This document shows positions 10,620 to 22,300 of a stretch of 64,000 nucleotides of DNA, piece after piece. The DNA is from Delphinapterus leucas (taxonomy: Eukaryota; Chordata; Mammalia; Artiodactyla; Monodontidae). Both the position numbers and the translations under genes were made by a program. Positions within the stretch are counted from its first letter, which is position 1, and every line of letters starts with the position of its first letter. The notes beneath the pieces are model-generated. The model ran no database searches. It was given only the letters and a program-made list of their open reading frames with translations, and had not been told where the DNA came from. The stretch is from positions 6,985,524-7,049,523 of the forward strand of contig NW_022098037.1 of NCBI RefSeq assembly GCF_002288925.2, given 5' to 3'.

Positions 10620-10830
10620 GATGGAATGTAGATTCCCTCCATATGATAGCACTGGGACCTGGAACAAGTTATATAACCTCTCCAATACCCAGTTTCCTCC
10701 TTAATAAAGTGGGGTTGGTAATAGGCCCACCTCAGGGTTGAGAGGATGAAATGAAATGATGTATGGTGAGCACCTAGCAGTGGCTGGTGCATGTAAGTGT
10801 TCAAAAAGTAGTGTCTACTGCCAGTACTGA
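10620..10830 (+). mobile_element. MIR SINE relic
   Basis: Diverged MIR core: CACTGGGACCTGGAACAAGT, TATAACCTCTCCAATACCCAG and the GTGAGCACCTAGCAGTGGC end. Resemblance judged by eye. Confidence 0.75.
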
Positions 10831-10898
10831 TAGTCATTCATTCAACAAATGCATATGGAAAGGCTGTTTGCAAAGCACTTTTGATTCTGCCTGTATGG

Positions 10899-11041
10899 GT
10901 TTTTTTGTGTGTTTGTTTTTGTTTTTGACCTCGCTGTGTGGCTTGTGGGATCTTTGTTTTGTTCCCTGACCAGGGATCTAATCCAGGCTCATGGCAGTGA
11001 AAGCATGGAGTCCTAACCACTGGACTGCCAGGGAATTCCCA
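10899..11041 (-). mobile_element. CHR-1-like SINE
   Basis: T/G-rich tail, CCTGACCAGGGATCTAATCC, end TGCCAGGGAATTCCC. Exact 16-bp target copies GATTCTGCCTGTATGG at 10883-10898 and 11042-11057. Confidence 0.95.
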
Positions 11042-11057
11042 GATTCTGCCTGTATGG

Positions 11058-11427
11058 TTTTAAATGTAAAGATAAGCAAGAATAAAAGATCACTCTGAAA
11101 TTCTGAGCTTTCGAATCGATGTTCGATGTCATGTGGATTGCATACATGGGCCCTTGAAATATGTCCTGGTTTGCTCTCCCTGGACAGATCATTCCCAAGT
11201 ATGGGCATCTTCTCATCTCCTGTTAAGAGCACCTTTGTTCCCCCACCTACCTACCCTCCTCAATATCCTCGTCACTTCTCCACAACCAACAATCTTCCTG
11301 GCATGTGGCAGATTCCTCACAGACCTGTGCCAACAAGTACTCTTGCATGAGTCATCGGGTAGCTGCTTTTTTATACCCTGAGGTCAAGAATAGAAGGCTT
11401 CCTTTCCCTGTGAGAATTTTCTGGTGA
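11058..11427. other. Unique intronic sequence, nothing recognised
   Basis: Contains a run of C-rich words (CCCCCACCTACCTACC) but no exon or known repeat. Confidence 0.55.
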
Positions 11428-11439
11428 AAGTGCTGCCCA

Positions 11440-11647
11440 GGGCCTCCCTGGTGGCGCAGTGGTTGCTGCTGATGGCGCCTGCTGATGCAGGGGACACGGG
11501 TTCGTGCCCCGGTCCGGGAAGATCCCACATGCCGCGGAGCGGCTGGGCCCGTGAGCCATGGCCGATGAGCCTGCGCGTCCAGAGCCTGTGCTCCGCAACG
11601 GGAGAGGCCACAACAGTGAGAGGTCTGAGTACTGCAAAAAAAAAAAA
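11440..11647 (+). mobile_element. CHR SINE, short deletion form
   Basis: GGCCTCCCTGGTGGCGCAGTGG head, GGAGCGGCTGGGCCCGTG body, A tail. Exact 12-bp target copies AAGTGCTGCCCA at 11428-11439 and 11648-11659. A small internal change (GGTTGCTGCTGATGGCGCC) replaces the usual GGTTGAGAGTCC segment. Confidence 0.96.
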
Positions 11648-11659
11648 AAGTGCTGCCCA

Positions 11660-12650
11660 AGGGCACTCATGAGCTGTTTCCACCAGCTGTTTCCATCACT
11701 GGTTCCCATCCCCTCCTCGCCCATTCAGGACGATGTTGTGCTCAGAAGGGCATCCCAAACGTCGGGCAGCCTTCACCTCAACATCCCTTTAGTGAGAAAG
11801 AAGATTATTTGTAGGAAAAATGGTAATGTTAAATTCTAAACCCTTCAGATTCTTACAGGTACAAGTGACACTTGAGATTGAAGTAATTGGGACTAGAGGA
11901 ATTTGTGGGAAGGGGGAACATTAACCTCTTCATACTCTTCAAATATTAAGTGTTCACAAAGCTTAAAGACTCCTGCTTCCTGCACACACAGGCTTCCTGT
12001 GGAATTTTTCAAACACTTTGAAGTGCATCTTTTCAACTTGATCCACTTTTCAGTACTTAAATTTCAGAGCTGTTTTAAAACGTGGAAACACTCAAGACAA
12101 GTACGAGTTGTTTCATGTTGGGAGTGCCTTTGCCATCAGTTTGAAACTGTGCTTTATGCAAGCAGCTTGAGAGTATAAAAATGTAAACCTTGGCATTAAT
12201 GAATAGAAACTAGCACATGTCAAATGCTACATTCCAGCTCATTGAATTAATTAATCGATAGACTGCATCTGAAATATGTCTCATAGAAGCTATTTTTTTG
12301 TTAAAGTAATTTATCACCATGAGTAATACCCTTGATACCCTATTTCCATAAAGTACTGACAGGCACCAATAATATTTATTGCTCAGCCTTCTATCATATT
12401 TTCAGCAGTGTAAATTCTTATGCATAAATCATATTGTTAAAAATTAAAATGATGTGTTTATATATATTTAATATTCAAATAGTAGACTTTTCAAACGTGA
12501 TTTTAGACCAGGTTTTTTTTTTTTCCCCCAAAAAAATAGTCTCACTCAATTCCTCATCAAGAATGAACACACACTTCAGATTTTTCAGGTGGGATCATCT
12601 GAAAAACACCACCACCATTCACTTTAAATATTTCCTCACACAGTGTTGTC
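11660..12650. other. Unique AT-rich intronic sequence
   Basis: About 1 kb with no repeat or exon recognised. Confidence 0.55.
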
Positions 12651-12654
12651 AATT

Positions 12655-13065
12655 ATACTTCAAAACAAACAAACATACAAACAAACTCATAGGAAAAGAG
12701 ACCAGACTTGTGGTTCTCAGAGGCCAGGGGTGAGGAAGAGGGGGATTGGATGATGGTGGTCAAATAGCACAAACTTCCAGTTAGAATATAAATAAGTACT
12801 AGGGAGGTAATGTACAACATGGGCACTATAATTAACACTGCTGTATGTTATATATGAACGTTGTTAAGAAAGTAAATCCTAAGAGTTCTCAGCATAACAA
12901 AAAAAGTTCTCAAAAAAATTTATATCTATATGAGATGATGGATGTTCACGAAACTTACTGTGGTGATCATTTCATGATGTCTCTAAGTCAGATCATTATG
13001 CTATACACCTTAAACTTATACAGTGCTGTTTGTTAATTATATATCAGTAAAACTGGGGAAAAAAA
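12655..13065 (+). mobile_element. Old LINE-1 3' end
   Basis: Matches the 3' UTR of an old mammalian LINE-1: GATGGATGTTCACGAAACTT, GATCATTTCATGATG and CTATACACCTTAAACTTATA, then an A-rich tail. It ends 180 bp before DRAM1 exon 2. Confidence 0.85.
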
Positions 13066-13244
13066 GAAAAAATAGTTTTTAATTTTTCAGAGCCCAACTT
13101 GAAAATACTTTAGAACAAAATCAGGTCAAATCTTTGGAATTCAAAGTGGCCGAACACCCAGAAGGGACACAATATAATACCTGCCAATTACATGCCTGAA
13201 CTGAATTCCTTTTTACTAATTTGGACATGTCTTCTCTTTCTCAG

Positions 13245-13312
13245 TGATACAGGAACAACACCTCCAGAGAGTGGTATTTTTGGATTTATGATAAACTTCT
13301 CTGCATTCCTTA
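13245..13312 (+). CDS. DRAM1: DRAM1 exon 2
   Basis: 68 bp, entering in phase 2 (one base completes Ser44) and leaving after the first base of codon 67. The acceptor is a pyrimidine run ending TTTCTCAG and the donor is A|GTAAGT. It encodes [20 protein letters not shown] plus FL; the hydrophobic part is the second membrane segment. Joining to exon 3 makes codon 67 AGT (Ser), where I remember Gly in human. An old LINE-1 3' end finishes about 180 bp upstream, and a LINE-1 fragment starts 83 bp downstream. Confidence 0.96.
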
Positions 13313-16300
13313 GTAAGTACACAATAATTATTATAAATAAATTAAAAATTACCAATCTCACGTGAAGTAAAATGTTACAGTTTATGTATCATTTTTATTT
13401 ATTGGTCTTTGATCTTTGTTATTGTTTTCTTTATTTCTATTTCATTTATTTTTGCTCTGATCTTTATGATTTCTTTCCTTCTACTAACTTTGGGTTTTGT
13501 TTGTTCTTCTTTCTCTAGCTCCTTTAGGTGTAAGTTTAGATTGTTTATTTGAGATTTTTCTTGTTTCTTGAGGTAGGCTTGTATTGCTATAAACTTCCCT
13601 CTTAGAACTGCTTTTGCTGCATCCCATAGGTTTTGGATCATTGTGTTTTCATTGTAATTTGTCTCTAGGTATTTTTTGATTTCCTCTTTGATTTCTTCAG
13701 TGATCTCTTGGTTATTTAGTAATGTATTGTTTAGCCTCCATGTGTTTGTGTTTTTTACATTTTTTCCTTGTAGTTGATTTCTAATCTCATAGCGTTGTGG
13801 TCGGAAAAGATGCTTGATATGATTTCAATTTTCTTAAATTTACGGAGGCTTGATTTGTGACCCAAGATGTGATCTATCCTGGAGAATGTTCCTTGTGCAC
13901 TTGAGAAGAAAGTGTAATCTGCTGTTTTTGGATAGAATGTCCCATAAATATCATTTAAATCTATCTGGTCTATTTTGTCATTTAAAGCTTGTGTTTCCTT
14001 ATTAATTTTCTGTCTGGATGATCTGTCCATTGGTGTAAGTGAGGTGTTAAAGTCCCCCACTATTATTGTGTTACTGTCGATTTCCTCTTTTATAGCTGTT
14101 AGCAGTTGCCTTATGTATTGAGGTGCTCCTATGTGTTGGGTGCATATATATTTATAATTGTTATGTCTTCTTCTTGGATTGATCCCTTGATCATCCAAGG
14201 TAGTGTCCTTTCTTGTCTCTTGTAACATTCTTTATTTTAAAGTCTGTTTTATCTGATATGAGTATTGCTGCTCCAGCTTCCTTTTGATTTCCATTTGCAT
14301 GGAATATCTTTTTCCATCCCCTCACTTTCAGTCTGTATGTGTCCCTAGGTCTGAAGTGGGTCTCTTGTAGACAGCAAGGTCTTGTTTTCGTATCCATTCA
14401 GCAAGCCTGTGTCTTTTGGTTGGAGCATTTATTCCAGTCACGTTTAAGGTAATTATTGATATGTATGTTCCTATTACAATTTTCTTAATTGTTATGGGTT
14501 TGTTTTTGTAGGTCCTTTTCTTCTCTCGTGTTTCCCACTTAGAGAAGTTCCTTTAGCATTTGTTGTAGAGCTGGTTTGGTTGGTGCTGAATTCTCTTAGC
14601 TTTTGCTTGTCTGTAAAGCTTTTGATTTCTCCATCAAATCTGAATGAGATCCTTGCTGGGTAGAGTAATCTTGGTTGTAGGTTTTTCCCTTTCATCACTT
14701 TAAATATATCATGCCACTCCCTTCTGGCTTGTAGAGTTTCTGCTGAGAAATCAGCTGTTAACCTTATGGGAGTTCCCTTGTATGTTATTTGCCGTTTTTC
14801 CCTTGTTGCTTTCAATAATTTTTCTTTGTCTTTAATTTGATCAAATTAATTAATTTAATTTAATTTAATTTAATTATTCAGTTTGATTACTCGACGTGTT
14901 TCTCCTTGGGTTTATCCTGCCTGGGACTCTGTGTTTCCTGGACTTGGGTGGCTATTTCCTCTCCCATGTTAGGGAAGTTTTCATCTATAATCTCTTCAAA
15001 TATTTTCTCGGGTCCTTTCTCTCTCTCTTCTCCTTCTGGGACCCCTATAGTGTGAATGTTGTTGCATTTAATGTTTTCCCAGAGGTCCCTTAGGCTGTCT
15101 TCATTTCTTTTCATTCTTTTTTCTTTATTCTGTTCCACGGCAGTGAATTCCACCCTTCTGCCTTCCAGGTCACTTATCTGTTCTTCTGCCTCAGTTATTC
15201 TGCTTGCTTCCTTCTAGTGTATTTTTCATTTCAGTTATTGTATTGTTCATCTCTGTTTGTTTGTTCTTTAATTCTTCTAGGTCTTTGTTAAACATTTCTG
15301 GCATCTTCTCGATCCTTGCCTCCATTCTTTTTCCGAGGTCCTGGATCATCTTCACTATCATTTTTCTGGATTCTTTTTCTGGAAGGTTTCCTATCTCCAC
15401 TTCATTCAGTTGTTTTTCTGGGGTTTTACCTTGTTCCTTCATCTGGTACATAGCCCTCTGCCTCTTCATCTTGTCTCTTTCTGTGAATGTGGTTTTGGTT
15501 CCACAGGCTGCATGATTGTAGTTCTTCTTCCCTCTTTTATTGTTATTTTTTAACAAACATTATTTTTTAGAACATTTTCAGATTCACAGAAAACTGGAGG
15601 AAAAGGTAGAGATTTCCCATATATGCCCTGCTCCCCCGCAACCCCCACAGCCTTCTCCATTATCAACATCCCCCCACCAGAGTAATATATTAGTTACAGC
15701 TGATGAACCTACATTGCCACATCATTATCACCCAAAGTCAATAGTTTACATTAGGGTTTATGCTTGGTATACGTGATTTTTTAAAAAGTATAACCTTTGC
15801 AACTACAGTTTTGCTCTACTTTAAGAAACTCAAGTGACTAGACATCCAAAGTTATTTTTGGCCTCATTATAGAACTATTCACTTTATCTGGTAATTTGCC
15901 ACAGGAATTTGAAATGGATTTTAAATGTAATTTCTAAAATTGTGATTTATATCCAATGCATTTGCGTTAAGCCAAAGACACCTAAAGTTTAGAAGCTAGT
16001 GTTTCTCAGAGTGTGTTCTGAAGGTAACTTACAAGAAAATCCTCTTGGGTGCTGGTTCCAAGGCCTGTTCCAGGGCCACACTGCAGATCTACTGGATCAG
16101 AACTTCTGGAAGTGGGGCCCAAGCATATGTGCTGTGAACCAGCACTCTAAGGGACTTGGATACTCACAAAAGCTTCTGAACCAATGACAAAGGTGTTACC
16201 TCACCTGTTAGAGGAAGGGAAAGGTGAAGCATGGAATAGTTTGTTTCCAACTCAGCTACGATTTTTCAGTTCCTCAAATGCACCTGAGATGCAGTTGAGA

Positions 16301-19300
16301 GGCTACAACCCTCTCTCATGAGCCAATTAATGTAAAGACTAAAAACCTCAGTCCTATGGGTGATGAGGGTATATGGATGGAAGAGGTAGGGCTCTTTCCA
16401 TAAACCCTTAACCCTGCAGAACAATCAGGTGTTTGCCAGGGACCCATCATATAACCAGCACTTTCTGGCCCTCTCTACTGATGCAGGGCGGAAGGGGCAG
16501 AGGTGCTGGAAACCCTACCTAGTGACTTGACATCTTCAGAATTTGTTCATCCTCCTTGGTAGAGGGAGTTTCACCCCATCACTCATTTGTTGTCTTCTCC
16601 TCCCAAGGTTTTGGAGGTGAGCAAGAGGAAGTAGAAATCAGTCAATCCCAGTGCCCTCTTACACCATCCTTGCCCAGAGTCCACATTTAGAAGACAGATT
16701 ATTTTATCACTAGCAAGTGATAAATGTAGCTTTTTGCTTCTAGGCAAGGGAGACTCTGACATGAATATCTCTGTTTAAAATGCTCTATGATAAATGATTA
16801 GCCTTTAGACTGGTTTTAAAAATTCAGCAAAAAATATTATGGCCATCATAACACTATTGAACACACAGAAATCTACTTTATCCCAACACATGCATGATAT
16901 CCATCTCATGGACACATAATAATTTATAGTTCAGTCCCCTATTGTTAAACGTTTAGGCTATTTTTCATTTTGTAATATACAATGCTAAAGTGAATATCTT
17001 TTAAACATATCTCTGCATATCTATGTGACTTTTTCTATAAGCTAAATTTGCTGAGTTAAATTTGCTCTCACACTATTCACAAAAGCCAATGGCAATTAAA
17101 GAAGTAAACATGAAGAACAAAACCATAAGAGGAGGGACTTCTTCTTATGGTGGTGCAGTGGATAAGAATCCGCCTGCCAGTGCAGGGGACATGGGTTCGA
17201 GCCCTGGTCCGGGAAGATCCCACATGCCATGGAACAACTAAGCCCATGCGCCACAACTACTGAGCCCACGCTCCACACCTACTGAAGCCCGCACGCCTAG
17301 AGCCCGTGCTCTGCAACAAGAGAAGCCACCGCAAGGAGAAGCCCGACTGCAAAGAAGAGTAGCCCCGCTCGCTGCAACTAGAGAAAGCCCGCGCGCAAGA
17401 GTGAAGACCCAACACAGCCAAAAATAAATAAAATTAAATCTTAAAAAAAAAAAAAAAGAGGATTTGGATTTAAGTATAGGAAAATATTTTTAAAACCTTA
17501 GGATGGAAAAGCTTATCTAAACTTACACACACAAAACCCCGAAGCTAAATAGAAGAACTGACAGATTTGGGTAGATGAAAATGGAAACTTCTAAGTGAGG
17601 AAAGATTCACGAAGTTAAAGACAAACAACAGACCAGCAGAACATTTGTAATATTTATAGCAGACAATAGACTAATGTACATAATGTATAAAGAGCAACTA
17701 CAAATTAAAAACGAACAAACTCAAGAGAAAAATTTAAAAAATGATAAACATACAATTTTCAGAAGAGAAATGCAAATGAGTAGTAACATACTGAAAGTTG
17801 CTCAATCTCACTGACTATCAGAGAAATGCAAATTAAACAAACAGGTTGCCATTTTTCATTTGTTAGATTGGCAACAATTAAAAGGACAGGGCATACAGAA
17901 TTGCTTTCAAACTCTGCTGTGGGAGTATAAATTGCCTCAGTCTTGGAGCAGTTTGGAGCTACTTTTTGGCATTTTAATTGAGCATCGTTTTTTGACCCAG
18001 TAATACTACTTCTAGGAATTCATCTTTCAGAAACACTGAAAGTGCGCCAAAGCCTTCTATATAAGGATGTTCACTGAGCATTGTTTGTAATAGGAAAAAC
18101 ATATAATGTAGAAATCTATCATTAGGAGAATGTTGAAATAAATATGGCATCTCACTGTATACCATGATGAGGGAGACCTATGTGTACTGACATTGGCAAG
18201 ATCTCCACGGAACATTTTTATTTTAAAAATTTATTTAGTTATTCATTTTAAATTTAATTATTTATGGCTGCGTTGGGTCTTCGTTGCTGTGCGCAGGCTT
18301 TCTCTAGTTGCGGCGAGCGGGGGCTACTCTTTGTTGCAGTGCACAGGCTTCTCATTGCAGTGGCTTCTCTTGTTGTGGAGCATGGGCTCTAGGCACACGG
18401 GCTTCAGTAGTTGCGGCACGTGGGCTCAGTAGTTGTGGCTCGTGTGCTCTAGAGCTCAGGCTCAGTAGTTGTGGCGCACGGGCTTAGTTGCTCCGCGGCA
18501 TGTGGGATCTTCCCAGACCAGGGCTCAAACCCGCGTCCCCTGCATTGGCAGGCAGATTCTTAACCACTGTGCCACCAGGGAAGTCCCAACCATGGAACAT
18601 TTTTAAATAAATAAAAAAGAAAGTCCCAGAAAAATACGTGCACAATAGCATTTATGTGAAAAGGATAACAGCCAAGACAGTGTGTGTGTGTGTGTGTGTG
18701 TGTATGCGTGTGTGTGTATGCGTCACATGGCGGGGGAGAGTAAGATGGGGTGAGGAAGGGCAGGTGTGAACGAGTGGGGAGACTATTGCAACCAGGAGAC
18801 TGAAAATACAAATTATTTTAAAAGCCATAAAAACTGTTCATGTGTTTTTCCTTCTAAAAAGTCAAAAAATAAAAATTCATCAGAGTCCCTTTCTTTTTCA
18901 GGTGCAGCCACGATGTACACAAGATATAAAATAGTAGAGAAGCAAAACCAAACCAGCGATTTCAGCACTCCTGTTTTTAACTTGGTGTCGTTAGTTCTAG
19001 GATTGGTGGGATGCATCGGGTTGGGCATTGTAGCCAATTTCCAGGTATGACCTGAAGTTTTTCTGGTTATTGGGGGTGATGGAGTATATGTGTCTGGAGG
19101 AGAGAAGCAAGAGCACCAGAGGCACCCTTGTGCCAGCACAGCTCTCAAATAGTTGATGAGCGTATGAATACTGGGATAGTTTGCTTCTTAGAAACAAATC
19201 CTCGTCATTTGCAAGTCAGCCCAGCCTAGTACTTGGGAGAGATGGGGTGCGTGTGTGAGAGAGAGCGTGCTTCAGACCATGCTGTGGGCTCTGGGTTGCT

Positions 19301-22300
19301 CTGTGTTCTTGTTGATGTGGTTTAATGTGCTGGGAGAGCTACTTCAGTCATTGTAATGATTTCATTAACATCGTGAAAACGTTTCTGTGTATGAGCGTGT
19401 GTATGTTTACTGATTCTACTGTTTGGGCCTCTGGTGTTCAATTCAAAGAGAGGCATCTGATCTCTTCCTTTCACAGATGAGGATCTAGGGACATGGAGGT
19501 GAAATAATTTGGTCAGGGTTACTCAGCTAATCAGTTGCAGGGCCAAAATATGGCCTTACTGAGCAAATTAACTTATGCAACACCTACTGCAGAGTCCGCT
19601 TGACATATTCTTACTGTGTCAAGTGTTGGAAAATATCCTACATGTTTTATTCTAATTTTTGGATTCCTTTCATTCCGAAGTCTCTTTCAGGAAGGCATGG
19701 TATTTGTCTATGGAGGCAATATTTTATATTTTACAAGTATGTGTTGTATTTCAAAGGAGTACTAATTATGAGCACTCGCCTTACAGGGTTATTGCTGGGA
19801 TTCGATGAGATAATGTACAGTGCCCAGCAGTCTGTACTTAGCCGTCTTCATGGTCATCGGTTCATCACTATAGGCCAACACCCTGGAGGGCCTGCTCTGT
19901 CATCACCATTGTCCCTTTGTGACCGTAGAAAGGAGGTTACTCCTGGAGGACTTTTGGTTCTGCCTGGGGGTACTCCTTTAACTTTTCTCCCACCAGAAGT
20001 GGGTTGATCTTCTGTGATGCTTACTTTATAAAAACATGTCAGCCTTCAGTGCTAGCTGGCTGTTCAAGTCCACATCTGCACACTGAAGCTGCAGCAGAGG
20101 GGCACTGCCTCCTGGTGTGTAGCTGGGAGGCTGATAACCTCAGGACACCACCTGTACTGTCTGCTGTCCACCTGTTCTCTAGTGTCTGCTCCTGCATGAG
20201 TCAGACCATTGTCAGAGGGCCCTCTGCCTCACCTGCATCACGTGGGCCTCAGAGAATCACCTTTTCTGCCCTGCACATGCAGGAAGCCATCTGTCATGGG
20301 TGGGGGGCACAGTATAATAAAGTGCTCTGGGAAACTCAGTGCTGTGTTGTGAGGGGTGAGGCATCCTTCCTTGTATGACACAGAACCTTCAGGACAACCT
20401 AGGAGAGGGATATTCTTCCAGGTCTGGCGGCCAACAAGTTTTCGTTTTGGGATGTTACAAATCCACAGCTAACAGTGTTTCCTTGTTAACACTGGTGAAA
20501 GCTGAGAGCCAAATTTGTAGCCTCCCTGAAGCAAGCCTATAGGGCTTCCAGGAGGGTGTCTTGTGAACTCAGTTTGCTTCCGGCTTCGTTTAACTTTCCT
20601 ACTCTATTGTCTCTGTGTTAGGAAATAAACATCACTAGTTGCCTATGACATTTGTCACATGGTAGAGACTCTTGATGACATTTCCTTACGTTTTATGATT
20701 GTGTGCGTTTTGGGTTCCATAACAACATTTATTGAAGTTTTCTTTTTTTCTTCTTTCTTTTTCTTATTTGGCCGGGCTGCACGGCTTGTGGGATCTTAGT
20801 TCCCCGACCAGGGATTGAACCCTGGCCCCGGCAGTGAGAGCATGGAGTCCTAACCACTGGACCACCTGGGAATTCTTATTGAAGTTTTCTAGGTGACAGA
20901 CATTTATGAAAACATTTCATGCTTTAACTTGTATAATTCTAATAATGACCTTAGAAGATAGGTAGTATTATTTTCCTCATTTATCAATGGAGAAATGGAG
21001 ACCCAGAGAGGTTAATACTCTCCCCAAATCCTGTGAGTCATGAAAAGTCACCTTTGATTGAAGCAGTCTGCCCAGAACCTGTGGGGAAGAGTTAACCTCT
21101 AGGCCAGAATGAGAAAATCTCTGTGAGAAAAAAGCATGTACACAATTCACAGTTCTAGGGCTTCCCAGGTGGCGCAGTGGTTAAAGAATCCGCCTGCCAA
21201 TGCAGGGGACACAGGTTCTAGCCCTGGTCCACAAAGATCCCACGTGTTGCGGAGCAACTAAGCCCATGCACCACAACTACTGAGCCCGCGTGCCGCCGCT
21301 ACTGAAGCCCACATGCCTAGAGCCCACACTCCACAACAAAGAGAAGCCACCACAATGAGAAGCCCACACACCGCAACGAGGAGTAGCCCCCCGCTCGCCG
21401 CAACTAGACAAAAACCTGTGCGCAGCAACGAAGACCCAGTGCAGCCAAAAATAAAATAAACTTAAAAAAAAAGAATGATAAACTTTTTTTCATAAAATTA
21501 GGGAAAAAATTCACAGTTCTAGCGTCATTATTTCCAAAGGGAAGGTGGCAACTTGGAAGGATATAAGTTGTCTAGTGGAGTGTGGGTATGACTTGTCCTG
21601 TGGGCGGGATAGTATGCACTGTATGATATCCCATCACATTATTCTCGGAATAACTCAACATCACAAGTGATAACGGCCATCAGTGTTTAAACCGTAAAGG
21701 GCAGACTTCAGGAAGAAGGCTTAGGTGGTTAGATAATTACACTTTTGGTTCCTTTTAAGGTTTCTGTGAAGTGATTACATCTTCACAAAGACCAGAAATA
21801 GAATTTCTAACTTTCCTGAGAGCAAAGTGTTTGCCTTGTCATTGTTCCCGTAAATGTATCTTTACAACTTCCTTTTTTGATACCCTGCAATTCACTTTCG
21901 GCGTGCCGTAAGCAAACCTATGTGAGCGGTTGCCTCAAGAAGAATTAGAGATGTGAGGGCGGGAGACAGCATTGGCTGGTGCTTTTTCTTGAGGCGGAGT
22001 AAACTGCACTTACCAGGTGTTCACAGCTAGCACTCTTTCCTGCACTGGTGGATAAGATGGCTACTTTTTGGTGTCTCCTCACCAAGCAGTCTCCGTCAAT
22101 GCTTTCCTGTCCCTCAAGAAGTCTCCTTTTTGGAAAAGTCAAGTTTCCTGAGGTTGAATCCTCTCAATAGTCTAGTTTTCTCTACTTTTATTATCTTTTT
22201 TTTTTTTTTTTTTTTTTTTTGTGGTACACGGGCCTCTCACTGCTGTGGCCTCTCCCGTTGCGGAGCACAGGCTCCGGACGCGCAGGCTCAGCGGCCATGG

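Larger units (their letters stand above)
13395..15538 (-). mobile_element. LINE-1 fragment truncated at both ends
   Basis: Runs on the - strand from the 5' UTR/ORF1 junction (about 15538) through ORF1 to the end of the ORF2 endonuclease and stops at 13395 inside ORF2. It is highly similar to the equivalent 3150-5260 part of the first LINE-1. The 3' half of the element is absent, which is unusual because LINE-1 copies normally lose the 5' end. It sits 83 bp downstream of DRAM1 exon 2, antisense to the gene. Confidence 0.92.

Noticed and set aside
6091..13244. DRAM1 exon 1
   Set aside because: I searched by eye for the remembered N-terminus, a CpG-rich promoter and a phase-2 donor and found none; it should be upstream of the window.
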